A DNA stretch of 64,000 nt from Paenibacillus sp. JJ-100 (lineage in GTDB: Bacteria; Bacillota; Bacilli; Paenibacillales; Paenibacillaceae), in contig NZ_CAOJCM010000001.1 of the NCBI RefSeq assembly GCF_948329825.1, forward strand, positions 930,001 to 994,000. The letters run 5' to 3'. A model generated the notes under the pieces. The model made no database searches, was not told where the DNA came from, and saw only the letters and a list, made by a program, of their open reading frames with translations. Of the stretch, positions 45,638-53,514 are shown piece by piece; positions within the stretch are counted from its first letter, which is position 1; each line of letters starts with the position of its first letter. A program made the position numbers and the translations under genes.

Positions 45638-45895
45638 TTGGCCAAAGCAAAAGTCGCAAAAAGACCTACACGGGATGAGTTTGAGCTGGAGGAACTGGGG
45701 AATCAGCTGGTAGAAGCTTTTCACGAACGTTCAGAAGTTCTTCTGACGGTTTGGGGGAGAGAAGAGCAGGTGCAGGGCATTATTGTAAAAATGGATTCTC
45801 GCACCAGACTTGTTCATGTAGAGCATGTGGAAGAAGAAATTACGGCGAAAGTGCCATTTATGGATATTATGCAGGTACAGTCGCCACGATACTGA
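45638..45895 (+). CDS. YolD-like protein
   Basis: 86 aa, soluble. The second half (SEVLLTVWGREEQVQGIIVK ... VPFMDIMQVQ) has the beta-rich pattern of the YolD-like family, small proteins often found near Y-family DNA polymerases, though none is here. The frame is open from ATG 45560, but that codon has no ribosome binding site. TTG 45638, with AGAGGAGG (45622-45629) eight bases ahead, is preferred and gives MAKAKVAKRPTRDEFELEEL as the N-terminus. Function is unknown. Confidence 0.7.
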   Translation: MAKAKVAKRPTRDEFELEELGNQLVEAFHERSEVLLTVWGREEQVQGIIVKMDSRTRLVHVEHVEEEITAKVPFMDIMQVQSPRY

Positions 45896-45959
45896 TTCAA
45901 AAATAAGTAAACCACTTTTGAACAATAGGGCATTCGCCCTGTCAAAGTTTCGTTCTCTG

Positions 45960-45968
45960 CATAAGATA
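45960..45968 (+). promoter_or_regulatory. Sigma-K-like -10 element before the YjcZ-type gene
   Basis: CATAAGATA matches the sigma-K -10 consensus CATAnnnTA and lies about 23 bases before the ribosome binding site of the YjcZ-type gene. The -35 AC is not at the ideal spacing (TC is found), so the match is partial. Confidence 0.35.
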
Positions 45969-45999
45969 CTCTATACCTGTTGCAGAGGAGGTACAGTCA

Positions 46000-46119
46000 A
46001 TGAGCGAAGTATTAGGTGGAGAAACAAGAGGTTATGGCTACGGTGGTTTCACTTCCGTAGGCGCAATTTTGGTTCTGTTCATCTTGTTGGTGATCATCTC
46101 CAAAGCGTTCGTGGTATAA
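46000..46119 (+). CDS. YjcZ-family sporulation peptide (39 aa)
   Basis: A 39-aa peptide: a glycine/tyrosine-rich head (MSEVLGGETRGYGYGGFTS) then one membrane helix (VGAILVLFILLVIISKAFVV). This layout is typical of the YjcZ/CotZ-like tiny proteins of Bacillales, several of which are sporulation-linked. AGAGGAGG lies nine bases upstream and a strong terminator follows, so it is a discrete gene. A sigma-K-like -10 (CATAAGATA) upstream fits expression in the mother cell late in sporulation. Exact role is unknown. Confidence 0.82.
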   Translation: MSEVLGGETRGYGYGGFTSVGAILVLFILLVIISKAFVV

Positions 46120-46141
46120 TCATCTCTTATTATGAAGATGA

Positions 46142-46180
46142 AGAAAGAAGTTCTGCCGTTACGGCAGAACTTCTTTTCTT
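46142..46180 (+). terminator. Terminator after YjcZ-type gene
   Basis: AAGAAGTTCTGCCG and CGGCAGAACTTCTT form a 14-base perfect stem with loop TTA, followed by T-rich sequence. Confidence 0.92.
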
Positions 46181-46287
46181 TGTCTGTGCGTATATTCAGA
46201 CCTTGAGATAGAACGCAGTAAATCGAGTGCAAGTCGCTTTCGTATTATGTTAAAATGGAACTATTCCCACAGAAAGAGGTGCTTACA

Positions 46288-46791
46288 ATGAGCCAAGAAT
46301 TAACTGCGTCTTTGAACGAGCAGATGAACTTTGAGTTTTATTCCGCTCATGTATACATGGCAATGGCTGCGTATTGTTCCAGCAAAAGTCTGGACGGCTT
46401 CGCTAATTTCTTCCTTGTACAAGCTGAAGAAGAACGTTTCCATGGTATGAAAATCTATAAATTCCTGAATGACCGGGGACATCGTGCTACACTGGCTGCG
46501 ATGCCTGAACCGAAGAATGAATACACTTCCATGCTAGATGTGTTTGAACATGGATATGCACATGAGCAGCAAAACACGAAAAAATTCTATGCTCTGGCAG
46601 ATATCGCGATGAACGAGCGTGAGCACGCTACAATGTATTTCCTGAAATGGTTTATCGATGAGCAGGTCGAAGAGGAAGCTTTGTTCGATAACATCATTCA
46701 GAAGCTGCGCCGGATTGAAAATGATAGCAACGCCTTCTACATGTTGGACGCAGAGTTCAGCAAACGGTCATTTACGGCTCCAGTGGAGTAA
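46288..46791 (+). CDS. ftnA: Non-haem ferritin
   Basis: 167-aa iron-storage protein of the bacterial ferritin type that forms 24-mer shells. A four-helix bundle is evident: LNEQMNFEFYSAHVYMAMA (helix A with Glu ligand), FFLVQAEEERFHGMKIY (Glu and His of the di-iron site), NEREHATMYFLKWFIDEQVE (helix D). The ferroxidase residues look intact. The frame is open from 46255, but ATG 46288 has GAGGTG close upstream and the standard MSQELTASLNEQ start. It is a single gene; no Fur box is obvious. Confidence 0.95.
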   Translation: MSQELTASLNEQMNFEFYSAHVYMAMAAYCSSKSLDGFANFFLVQAEEERFHGMKIYKFLNDRGHRATLAAMPEPKNEYTSMLDVFEHGYAHEQQNTKKFYALADIAMNEREHATMYFLKWFIDEQVEEEALFDNIIQKLRRIENDSNAFYMLDAEFSKRSFTAPVE

Positions 46792-47261
46792 GTAGGCAGC
46801 ACGTGTATGTAGGTTTTTTGCTGCGAGTTAGACATGAAGAATGCCACTGAATTAGTACATACCGTATAAAATGTTCTTAACCTGCACGTAGGGTTATTCG
46901 TTATTTTGCGAACTGACCAGTCTAAGGTTTGCACATATACGGAAAAGAAGCTTGCACATGTGCAAGCTTTTTTGCTGTGGGAAATCGGAGTAAATATGAA
47001 TAGATGTCTATCAAAACGTGAAGATCGGGTAATAAGTATATGTCAACTTTGATCTATTCTAACGGGCGTATGTCAGAAATCAAATCTATCAAAATCACTT
47101 TCAATCATAGTTTATCTGACAAAAGTGTAACTCTACCGTAGCCTTTGAAGCGAGAATATCAGGTGGTGTCTCTGATACTATTAAACTTAATCGCCAAGGG
47201 ATACGCGTAAAATTGCTTTACACACCCGGGGAAAAACACACACGTAAGGGAGACAGTTATT
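46792..47261. other. Intergenic region between ferritin and deacetylase genes
   Basis: About 470 bases with no supported gene. It holds one strong terminator (46945-46973) and a loose TATCAG ... CTGATA inverted repeat near 47158-47178. A 65-codon minus-strand ORF here has no ribosome binding site and is rejected. Confidence 0.5.
46945..46973 (+). terminator. Terminator downstream of ferritin gene
   Basis: The palindrome AAGCTTGCAC/GTGCAAGCTT (46948-46969) is followed by TTTT and preceded by AAAG. Confidence 0.85.
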
Positions 47262-48005
47262 ATGCCGCATATTCGTAAATCATTCATCACCGCACTTGCT
47301 ATTTTACTTTTATCTCCATTATTATTCATGCCTCAGTCTAATTTGGCTTCCGCATCATCTATCGAAAAACAAACAAGCAAGACGAATACAAAAATAATAT
47401 ATTTAACATTTGATGATGGTCCCACAGCACATACAGGTCAGCTCCTTGATATTTTGGATCAATACAACGTTAAAGCTACTTTTTTCATGCTGGGGCCTCA
47501 TATGGAACAATATCAGCAATCCACGAAGCGGATCGTGAACGAAGGGCATGGGCTCGGATTGCATGGAGTAACCCATGTACCAAACCAATTTTACAATTCG
47601 GCATACAGTGGACTAAAAGAGATGAAGCAAGCGAATGAAAGTTTAAATAAAGTTGCTGGTGTTAAAACGAGTCTTGTACGTACACCATATGGTAGCAAGC
47701 CTTATCTCAAACCGGCTTATCGTGATGTGTTGCTCGGTCAGGGAGGGTTTCATCTGTGGGATTGGAATGTCGATTCATTAGACTGGAAATACAAGAAAGA
47801 TCACCAGAAAGTATACGATAATGTAATGTCTCAAGTTCACAAGGTGAAAAATAAGGGTGTGACTCCAGTTGTGCTAATGCACGACCAAGAAGCCACATTG
47901 AAAGTATTGCCGCGAGTATTGAAAACGTTGAAGGCAGAAGGGTATCAGTTCAAAATTTTGAATAAGAACGTACAACCTGTGAATTTTTGGAAGGACAAAC
48001 GTTAA
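47262..48005 (+). CDS. Secreted polysaccharide deacetylase (NodB domain)
   Basis: 247 aa with a signal peptide (about 1-32, FITALAILLLSPLLFM ... ASA) and a NodB domain. Motif 1 is LTFDDGPTAHTG, motif 2 is the metal-binding HGVTH, motif 3 RTPYGSKPY, and the end carries LMHDQEAT. It should remove acetyl groups from peptidoglycan or chitin-type N-acetylglucosamine outside the cell. GGGAG precedes ATG 47262. A lipoprotein gene follows after 48 bases, so co-transcription is possible. Confidence 0.92.
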   Translation: MPHIRKSFITALAILLLSPLLFMPQSNLASASSIEKQTSKTNTKIIYLTFDDGPTAHTGQLLDILDQYNVKATFFMLGPHMEQYQQSTKRIVNEGHGLGLHGVTHVPNQFYNSAYSGLKEMKQANESLNKVAGVKTSLVRTPYGSKPYLKPAYRDVLLGQGGFHLWDWNVDSLDWKYKKDHQKVYDNVMSQVHKVKNKGVTPVVLMHDQEATLKVLPRVLKTLKAEGYQFKILNKNVQPVNFWKDKR

Positions 48006-48053
48006 GATTGAGTCAAAAAACTAGTCTAGTTTAATCTTGAGGAGGTGCACATC

Positions 48054-48905
48054 ATGAGAAGACAAACGATCTGGATGGCAATCTCACTCACAATTCTGCT
48101 CACTTTAAGTGGATGCGGGGAAACACAGTCGCAATCACAATCCAATCAGTCAATGACGGGGAACACAACATCAATATCGCCTGGAGATCAACCCTCCTCA
48201 AGTACGATGTCTAAAGATGGAGCAGCGTCAGATTCATCAACAGGTGATGATTCACATCCGAGGTTATCCAATAAGAATGAAGTTATGAAGGCGATTCGCA
48301 CGGAGGTAAAGATGAAAAATGTGGTTCTGCCATCATCTTTTCCGTTAGCTAAAGATCGATATTTAGGTGCAGTAATCACTAAAAACACTTCGGATGCTTT
48401 GTATGTAAATTTCTACTCGACAGATCAGCCCGTATCTTTAAATGACCCATCACTCAAAAAGTCAGACGGTGAAAACTCTTGGCTAGCCAGCTATGAAGTC
48501 AAAACCGATGCTGATCCAAATTCAACGGATATCTTTCCCGAGACGGATCTGCAAAATATACCGAAAGATATGAGCGTTGAACTAGGCTATGGAATTAAAG
48601 GGTTGGCGGAAGGTGCTGCTGGAAGTCAGTACCTGACGTGGCAGGAGGGCCGATGGACACTACAGATTCGTTCTCGTTCTGAGGATCAGATGAACAATCC
48701 TGGAATTGCGAAGAAAATGGTTAAGTATCTGGAGTCACATAGGTTACCTGCTCCTAAAGATAAAGGATTGGTCCATGTGCAGTATACAAACGGGGGAGAT
48801 CAGGTTCGTGTGACAATTTCCTGGCAGGACGGCGAACGAATTCATCAGTTGAAAACAGATCATATACCGCTGGACGCACTCCGTATGGTCGTATCGGTAA
48901 AATGA
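48054..48905 (+). CDS. Lipoprotein of unknown function
   Basis: 283 aa. A lipoprotein signal peptide ends in the lipobox LTLSGCG, so the mature protein is anchored outside the membrane by its N-terminal Cys. A Ser/Thr/Gln-rich linker (about 22-75) leads to a mixed domain of about 200 residues (EVMKAIRTEVKMKNVVLPSS start) that I do not recognise. ATG 48054 has GGAGG eight bases upstream; GTG 48045 lies within that site. It follows the deacetylase gene and may act with it at the wall. Confidence 0.8.
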   Translation: MRRQTIWMAISLTILLTLSGCGETQSQSQSNQSMTGNTTSISPGDQPSSSTMSKDGAASDSSTGDDSHPRLSNKNEVMKAIRTEVKMKNVVLPSSFPLAKDRYLGAVITKNTSDALYVNFYSTDQPVSLNDPSLKKSDGENSWLASYEVKTDADPNSTDIFPETDLQNIPKDMSVELGYGIKGLAEGAAGSQYLTWQEGRWTLQIRSRSEDQMNNPGIAKKMVKYLESHRLPAPKDKGLVHVQYTNGGDQVRVTISWQDGERIHQLKTDHIPLDALRMVVSVK

Positions 48906-48974
48906 TGAATCATCTGCTGAGTGTTCATGATAGGACAGTGATCGGCGGTTTGCCTTTAGCAAATATAGCAAGCA

Positions 48975-49017
48975 AAAAAGCTTCACTCAGAGGTAAAGCT
49001 CTTGAGCGAAGCTTTTT
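48975..49017. terminator. Bidirectional terminator between lipoprotein gene and desR
   Basis: AAAAAGCTTC and GAAGCTTTTT flank an inner CTCA.GAG/CTCTTGAG stem; A- and T-rich ends serve both convergent transcripts. Confidence 0.85.
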
Positions 49018-49082
49018 CATTGTTGTACATCGATCAGAGATGAGGTTCGCTGTTTTGGCTATACCTTCTGTTATCGGCTCTT

Positions 49083-49682
49083 TCACTTGAACCAACCTTT
49101 TTCTTTGGAGCGGGTGATCGCTTCGATGCGATTACTTGCATTCAATTTATTAAGAATAATCGAAATGTAATTCCGAACCGTTCCGGTCGTGATGAACAAA
49201 TGTCCGGCAATTTCCTTCGTATTCTTCCCGTCTGCCATAAGGCCGAGTACAGCGTGTTCTCGTTCGGTTAACGGGTTTTCCTCGACATAAGCTTCATCCA
49301 CCAGATCAGGAGCAAAGATGCGTCTTCCATTCATCACCTGTCGAATAGTTTCGGCGAGCTCTTCAATGGGGCTGTCTTTAAGCAGATACCCACGCACTCC
49401 GCCTTTGAGCGCACGTTCAAAGTAACCAGTTCTGGCGAATGTTGTGAGGATGATGACTTTGCAATTCATGCCTTTCAGTTCTTCGGCAGCTTCAAGCCCG
49501 CTTTTCACAGGCATCTCGATATCCATTAAACAAATATCAGGTGTTAGTTGCTTTACCAATGCAATGGCTTCCTGGCCATTGCTCGCTTGTCCAACAACCT
49601 CCATATCCTCCTCCAGATTGAGCAGAGAAGATAATGCCCCTAACATCATCCGCTGATCTTCAGCTATGACAATTCTGATCAT
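49083..49682 (-). CDS. desR: Response regulator DesR (NarL/LuxR type)
   Basis: 199 aa. Receiver domain with Asp54 (CLMDIEMP) as phosphorylation site, and a LuxR-type helix-turn-helix (LTEREHAVLGLMADGKNTKE) at about 137-195. The sequence and the neighbours (desK overlapping by four bases, des upstream) identify it as DesR, which activates the desaturase gene when DesK senses thickened membrane at low temperature. Two candidate operators lie in front of des. Confidence 0.93.
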   Translation of the reverse strand: MIRIVIAEDQRMMLGALSSLLNLEEDMEVVGQASNGQEAIALVKQLTPDICLMDIEMPVKSGLEAAEELKGMNCKVIILTTFARTGYFERALKGGVRGYLLKDSPIEELAETIRQVMNGRRIFAPDLVDEAYVEENPLTEREHAVLGLMADGKNTKEIAGHLFITTGTVRNYISIILNKLNASNRIEAITRSKEKGWFK

Positions 49683-50827
49683 TCTTCAGCCTCCTTCATC
49701 GGTTTGCGTACCATCTTAGGGATGTGGATGACTATGGCAGTGCCTATCTTTCCCATACCTGTCTGAATATCTATGCATCCGTTCACGAACTCCAGTCGTT
49801 CTTTCATACCAAGGATGCCGGTTCCGCGCTCATTCTGCTTACGCGTTTGTTCAATCCCCGTTCCATTATCATATACGGTTAAAACATTATGCGAAGGTGT
49901 CTCCTCAATGCTAACCGTACATTGGGTTGCCTGACTATGTTTAACCACATTGGTCACCGCTTCCTTCAAACACATCCCCAGCACATTTTCATTCAATTGC
50001 GATGTGTCTTGCAGCTTCGGGTTGCCGTTTAAAATAAATTCGATTGAAGCAGCTTTCAAAATCTGCTCCGCACGAAACAGTTCGTCGACCAGTTGCGTTC
50101 CTCGCATCGTCGTGACCATCTCCCGAACTTCCTTCAAGGCGGTGCTTGCCGTCTGTCTCAGCTCATTCAATTCAACGATCGCTTGATCAGGATTTTTACG
50201 GAGCAAGCGTTTGGCTAGATCGGTTTTGAGACCAATCAGTGAGAGCTTTTGTCCAAGGGTATCGTGCAAATCACGTGCAATCCGTTGCCGTTCTTCCATT
50301 TTCACAAGCTCGTCAAGTCTTTTGTTGGCACTTTCGAGCTCACCCTCAAGCTGTTCACGCTTGTTTTTATTGTATGTGCTGATTGGAAGAAGGATCGAGG
50401 CCATCAGCGTGATAAAGACGAATGGAAACTGACTAAGCAGGAGCGAGCTTTGATTGATAAATCCATAATTGACCGTCAGGAAGCTTGCGCCGAGATTTAC
50501 CGAGTAAAGGGTAAAAAATCCGGCTTTATTTTTAATATTACCTATAAAAAAAGCGAGAAACAACGAGAAGTAGGCATAATCGTATGCAATCGTCATCGTG
50601 ATGGAGATCGCGATCAGCAGTCCGATCCACATGTAGACCTGCCAGCCCTTGGTGATGAAGGCGAGTAAATAACAGACGAAAAATACAAGAATGATGATAA
50701 TACCAGTCACCATTGTCCACAATTGCGAATACTGAGAGATGTAGTAGAAGGGCAGGATGAAAAAGACGAGCCATACATACGGATTCAAGCCAGTATTTTT
50801 ATAAAAGAGTTGCGACCACTTCTGAAT
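49679..50827 (-). CDS. desK: Membrane thermosensor histidine kinase DesK
   Basis: About 382 aa. Four to five N-terminal helices (residues about 20-155), then the HisKA_3 segment ERQRIARDLHDTLGQKLSLI, where the His is the phosphoacceptor, and an ATPase domain (ENVLGMCLKEAVTNVVKH, GTGILGMKERLEF). It autophosphorylates in ordered membranes and passes phosphate to DesR. The first ordinary start in frame is TTG 50788 without a ribosome binding site. Thirteen codons further up an ATT at 50827 lies six bases after GGGGGAG and restores the N-terminal length of B. subtilis DesK, so I place the start there, with caution. A coupled restart at TTG is the alternative. Confidence 0.85.
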   Translation of the reverse strand: MQKWSQLFYKNTGLNPYVWLVFFILPFYYISQYSQLWTMVTGIIIILVFFVCYLLAFITKGWQVYMWIGLLIAISITMTIAYDYAYFSLFLAFFIGNIKNKAGFFTLYSVNLGASFLTVNYGFINQSSLLLSQFPFVFITLMASILLPISTYNKNKREQLEGELESANKRLDELVKMEERQRIARDLHDTLGQKLSLIGLKTDLAKRLLRKNPDQAIVELNELRQTASTALKEVREMVTTMRGTQLVDELFRAEQILKAASIEFILNGNPKLQDTSQLNENVLGMCLKEAVTNVVKHSQATQCTVSIEETPSHNVLTVYDNGTGIEQTRKQNERGTGILGMKERLEFVNGCIDIQTGMGKIGTAIVIHIPKMVRKPMKEAEE

Positions 50828-50908
50828 ATCATTCTCCCCCTTGAAAAGGTGTTACTCAACTTTAGCCTGACTGTAGCACGACTGACGTCTGAATACAAGA
50901 AAACGAAC

Positions 50909-50935
50909 CTGACAGAGTTAAGGCTTCTCTGTCAG
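50909..50935 (-). promoter_or_regulatory. Hairpin across the des stop codon
   Basis: CTGACAGAG and CTCTGTCAG form a perfect nine-base stem that spans the end of des, with the TAA in the loop. The sequence beyond it on the minus strand (GTTCGTTTTC) is only moderately T-rich. It could act as a partial terminator or RNA stabiliser between des and desK. Confidence 0.5.
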
Positions 50936-51976
50936 ACTCGCTTGATTGGTTACCCGAATAGAATTCGGAACGTAGTTTTTGCGGGAAGATTGCTTCAGTT
51001 CTCTGAAACTGATAAATTGTTTGCTTTTTTCATCCCACAGACGGAAGCGCAGTGCAACCAGACTGGAACGTAGTGTTATGGTGGTAGCCTTCTGCAAAGG
51101 CGGCGTTGCGTTATGTGCCTCTTCCAGATAGTAGTTCGGTACACGCGGACTCAGGTGATGCACATGATGGAACCCAATGTTTCCGCTAATCCATTGAAGC
51201 AGCTTTGGTAATTTGTAATAGGAACTTCCTTCTACAGCCGCTTTTACATAGCTCCATTCGTCTTCGTGTTCGAAATACGTTTCTTCGAATTGATGCTGTA
51301 CGTAGAACAGCCAGATGCCGAAGAAACCGGAGAAGAAAAATACGGGTGCTTGCACCATGACAAAGGCCTGCCATCCAATGAGCCAGCACATCAAGCTGTA
51401 TAGAGCGATGATCAAAACGGTTGTTAAATGAGTGTTCAATCGTTCCTTGCGTCTTGCAGCCTTGCGATTAAAACGGTAGGCGAGCAAAAATACATAGATT
51501 GGTCCGATGCCAAACATGATCACCGGGTTGCGATATACGCGATAGAAGAGACGCATCCAAGGAGTAGCAGCCTTATATTCATCTACGGTCATAACCCAAA
51601 TGTCACCTACACCGCGTTTGTCCAGATTGCTGCTTGTCGCATGATGGATCGAGTGCTCAGCTTTCCATTGTTGGTACGGAGTCAGGGTTAATACCCCCGT
51701 GATGGTGCCTAGGATATCGTTGGCCCGTTTGCTTTTGAAGAATGAGCCATGACAACAGTCATGAAAAATAATAAACGTTCGCAGGACGAATCCCGATGCG
51801 ACTAGTGCGATGGGAAACGTGAGCCAGTAGGAGATTGATAAGCTGTAGTATGCAGCTGCCCATAATAGAAAGAGAGGGAGTAATGTATTAATTAATTGAC
51901 GGATACTAAGTTTGAGATCATTTTTTTCAAAAGGTGTGACTTCTTTTTTTAGCGCCATTTCTTTGCTTCTACTCAT
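50918..51976 (-). CDS. des: Membrane fatty-acid desaturase (Des type)
   Basis: 352 aa, multi-helix membrane enzyme that inserts a double bond into phospholipid acyl chains, keeping membranes fluid in the cold. The three histidine boxes are HDCCH, HSIHH and HHVHH, binding the di-iron centre. AAGGAGG lies seven bases before ATG 51976. It heads the des-desK-desR series, the same order recalled for B. subtilis. Two TGAC-type palindromes in front of it fit DesR activation. Confidence 0.94.
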   Translation of the reverse strand: MSRSKEMALKKEVTPFEKNDLKLSIRQLINTLLPLFLLWAAAYYSLSISYWLTFPIALVASGFVLRTFIIFHDCCHGSFFKSKRANDILGTITGVLTLTPYQQWKAEHSIHHATSSNLDKRGVGDIWVMTVDEYKAATPWMRLFYRVYRNPVIMFGIGPIYVFLLAYRFNRKAARRKERLNTHLTTVLIIALYSLMCWLIGWQAFVMVQAPVFFFSGFFGIWLFYVQHQFEETYFEHEDEWSYVKAAVEGSSYYKLPKLLQWISGNIGFHHVHHLSPRVPNYYLEEAHNATPPLQKATTITLRSSLVALRFRLWDEKSKQFISFRELKQSSRKNYVPNSIRVTNQASLTEKP

Positions 51977-52059
51977 GCATGTTCCTCCTTCATGCGTACA
52001 ACCATGACCGGCTGTACCTTTACGATCCCGGTGATCCTTTTTTGGGAAGCGTTTTTATC

Positions 52060-52148
52060 ATTGTAAAAGAATATGCCCATGACAGTAAGTCATAAACGTC
52101 AGCCTGTTGTAATGATAAATATCAAGGATGAACCATGACATTTGTCAT
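52060..52148 (-). promoter_or_regulatory. des promoter with two candidate DesR sites
   Basis: On the minus strand a -10 TACAAT (complement at 52060-52065) has no good -35. Overlapping the -35 region is ATGAC-N5-GTCAT (52079-52093). Further upstream is ATGACA-TT-TGTCAT (52135-52148), with centres about 55 bases apart. A weak -35 with an overlapping palindrome is what an activator-dependent promoter looks like. Assigning the sites to DesR is inference from context. Confidence 0.5.
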
Positions 52149-52227
52149 GTTGACATAAGCATAAGCAGGGAAGCAGAGCCTCAAGAAGAGGATATTGTAC
52201 ATTCTCTTTGGATTTATCATAAACAAT

Positions 52228-52244
52228 TTGTATTATGTATACAA
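52228..52244. repeat. Inverted repeat before the YitT gene
   Basis: TTGTAT-N5-ATACAA, perfect six-base arms, about 100 bases before the YitT start. The half-sites are those of the trehalose operator but the spacing differs. It may be an operator for yitT; no clear -10/-35 pair was found beside it. Confidence 0.35.
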
Positions 52245-52346
52245 AATTTGTGAAGAGCATGGTAAAATCTAACCTTGAGTGTGCATGACGGATGTATCAG
52301 ATTAGATTATCTATGTTAATTTTGGATAGATTGGGTGGAGCGCTGA

Positions 52347-53186
52347 ATGAAAAAAAGAATTACGGATGTTTTATTTCTTATGGCTGGTGCGTTCTTGTTT
52401 GCACTGGCGGTGAACTTGTTTGTTATTCCTAACGACCTCGCAGAGGGCGGCGTGACAGGTATTACGATCATTCTATATTACGTGTTTCAATGGTCTCCGG
52501 GACTGATGAACTTGATTCTGAATGGTATTTTATTAATTATTGGCTATAAGTTTCTTGATAAAACGACGACAGTGTATACGATCATTGCAGTCATCTTTAA
52601 CTCGCTGTTCCTTCATCTCACGGAGAGCTGGAGCATTGCTTCAGACGAGCTGTGGGTTAACACCATTTTTGCAGGTGTATTTGCAGGTCTTGGGATAGGT
52701 CTAATTGTCAAAGTGGGTGGAACTACAGCGGGAACAGTCATTCTTGCCCGGCTAGCTAACAAATATCTGGACTGGAATATCAGCTATGGCTTGCTGTTCT
52801 TTGATCTGATTGTGGCGTTCTCATCCTATTTCATCATTGGACCACAGGGACTGATGTGTACGATTGTGTTGCTGTTTGTTGGAACGAAAACGATGGAGTT
52901 TATCATTGAGGGATTGAACCCGAAAAAAGCAGTGATGATTATTTCTTCCAAACAGGATGAAATTGCGAAGCAAGTTATTGAGAAGATGGATCGCGGAGTA
53001 ACGGTTCTCTCGGGTCATGGATACTATACGAAAAATAAGAAAGAAATTTTATATATTGTGATCAGCAAGCAAGAAGTGTCTATGCTCAAGAAAATCGTGC
53101 GGACAGAGGATGAGATTGCATTTATCACTATTCATGATGTACGCGACGTATTCGGGGAAGGGTTTATTGAGCTTTCAAAGTCCTAA
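52347..53186 (+). CDS. YitT-family membrane protein
   Basis: 279 aa. Five to six helices (DUF161: LAVNLFVIPNDLAEGGVTGI, GLGIGLIVKVGGTTAGTVIL, IIGPQGLMCTIVLLFVGTKT) followed by a DUF2179 cytosolic domain of about 80 residues (KQVIEKMDRGVTVLSGHGYY). Function is not established for the family, which is abundant in Bacillales. The ribosome binding site GGTGGAG fits ATG 52347. Single gene with a terminator. Confidence 0.9.
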   Translation: MKKRITDVLFLMAGAFLFALAVNLFVIPNDLAEGGVTGITIILYYVFQWSPGLMNLILNGILLIIGYKFLDKTTTVYTIIAVIFNSLFLHLTESWSIASDELWVNTIFAGVFAGLGIGLIVKVGGTTAGTVILARLANKYLDWNISYGLLFFDLIVAFSSYFIIGPQGLMCTIVLLFVGTKTMEFIIEGLNPKKAVMIISSKQDEIAKQVIEKMDRGVTVLSGHGYYTKNKKEILYIVISKQEVSMLKKIVRTEDEIAFITIHDVRDVFGEGFIELSKS

Positions 53187-53223
53187 GGTCAGGACGCATA
53201 GATCAGCTTAAAAATTAAGACGT

Positions 53224-53263
53224 AAAGGACGAGGTAGAATTCAATTCTGCTTCGTCCTTTTTG
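53224..53263 (+). terminator. Terminator after YitT gene
   Basis: AAAGGACGAGGTAGAATT pairs with AATTCTGCTTCGTCCTTT (minor mismatches), then TTTT. Downstream to 53514 lie a 24-codon ORF of doubtful status (53339-53413) and the sigma-K-type promoter described separately. Confidence 0.85.
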
Positions 53264-53385
53264 TGTATTTCAACGGAAATATCTAGCACATACTCCGAGA
53301 CGGAGCATAGTCGGCCCGTAAACAATACGAAGGAGGTTATGAAAAAGTTACGGAACTATGAAGATGCAGAGCAAGAGAAGTCCAA

Positions 53386-53412
53386 ACGATTAGTAGATTC
53401 AAACATAAGATA
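53386..53412 (+). promoter_or_regulatory. Sigma-K consensus promoter before the collagen-like gene
   Basis: AC (53386-53387), 16 bases, then CATAAGATA (53404-53412) gives an exact match to the sigma-K consensus AC-N16-CATAnnnTA. Transcription would start about 90 bases before the TTG start of the collagen-like gene. The consensus is short, so a chance match is possible. Confidence 0.5.
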
Positions 53413-53514
53413 ATTAAGAGTATCTCTTATCACAATAAATGTGTTTGCCAAGTATCCCAATAGCAATATTTTCAAGGTTAAGTCTATTATGATGATAGAA
53501 AGAAGGGGTGTACT

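Noticed and set aside
46737-46934. 65-codon minus-strand ORF after ferritin
   Set aside because: No ribosome binding site, and overlaps the ferritin 3' end antisense.
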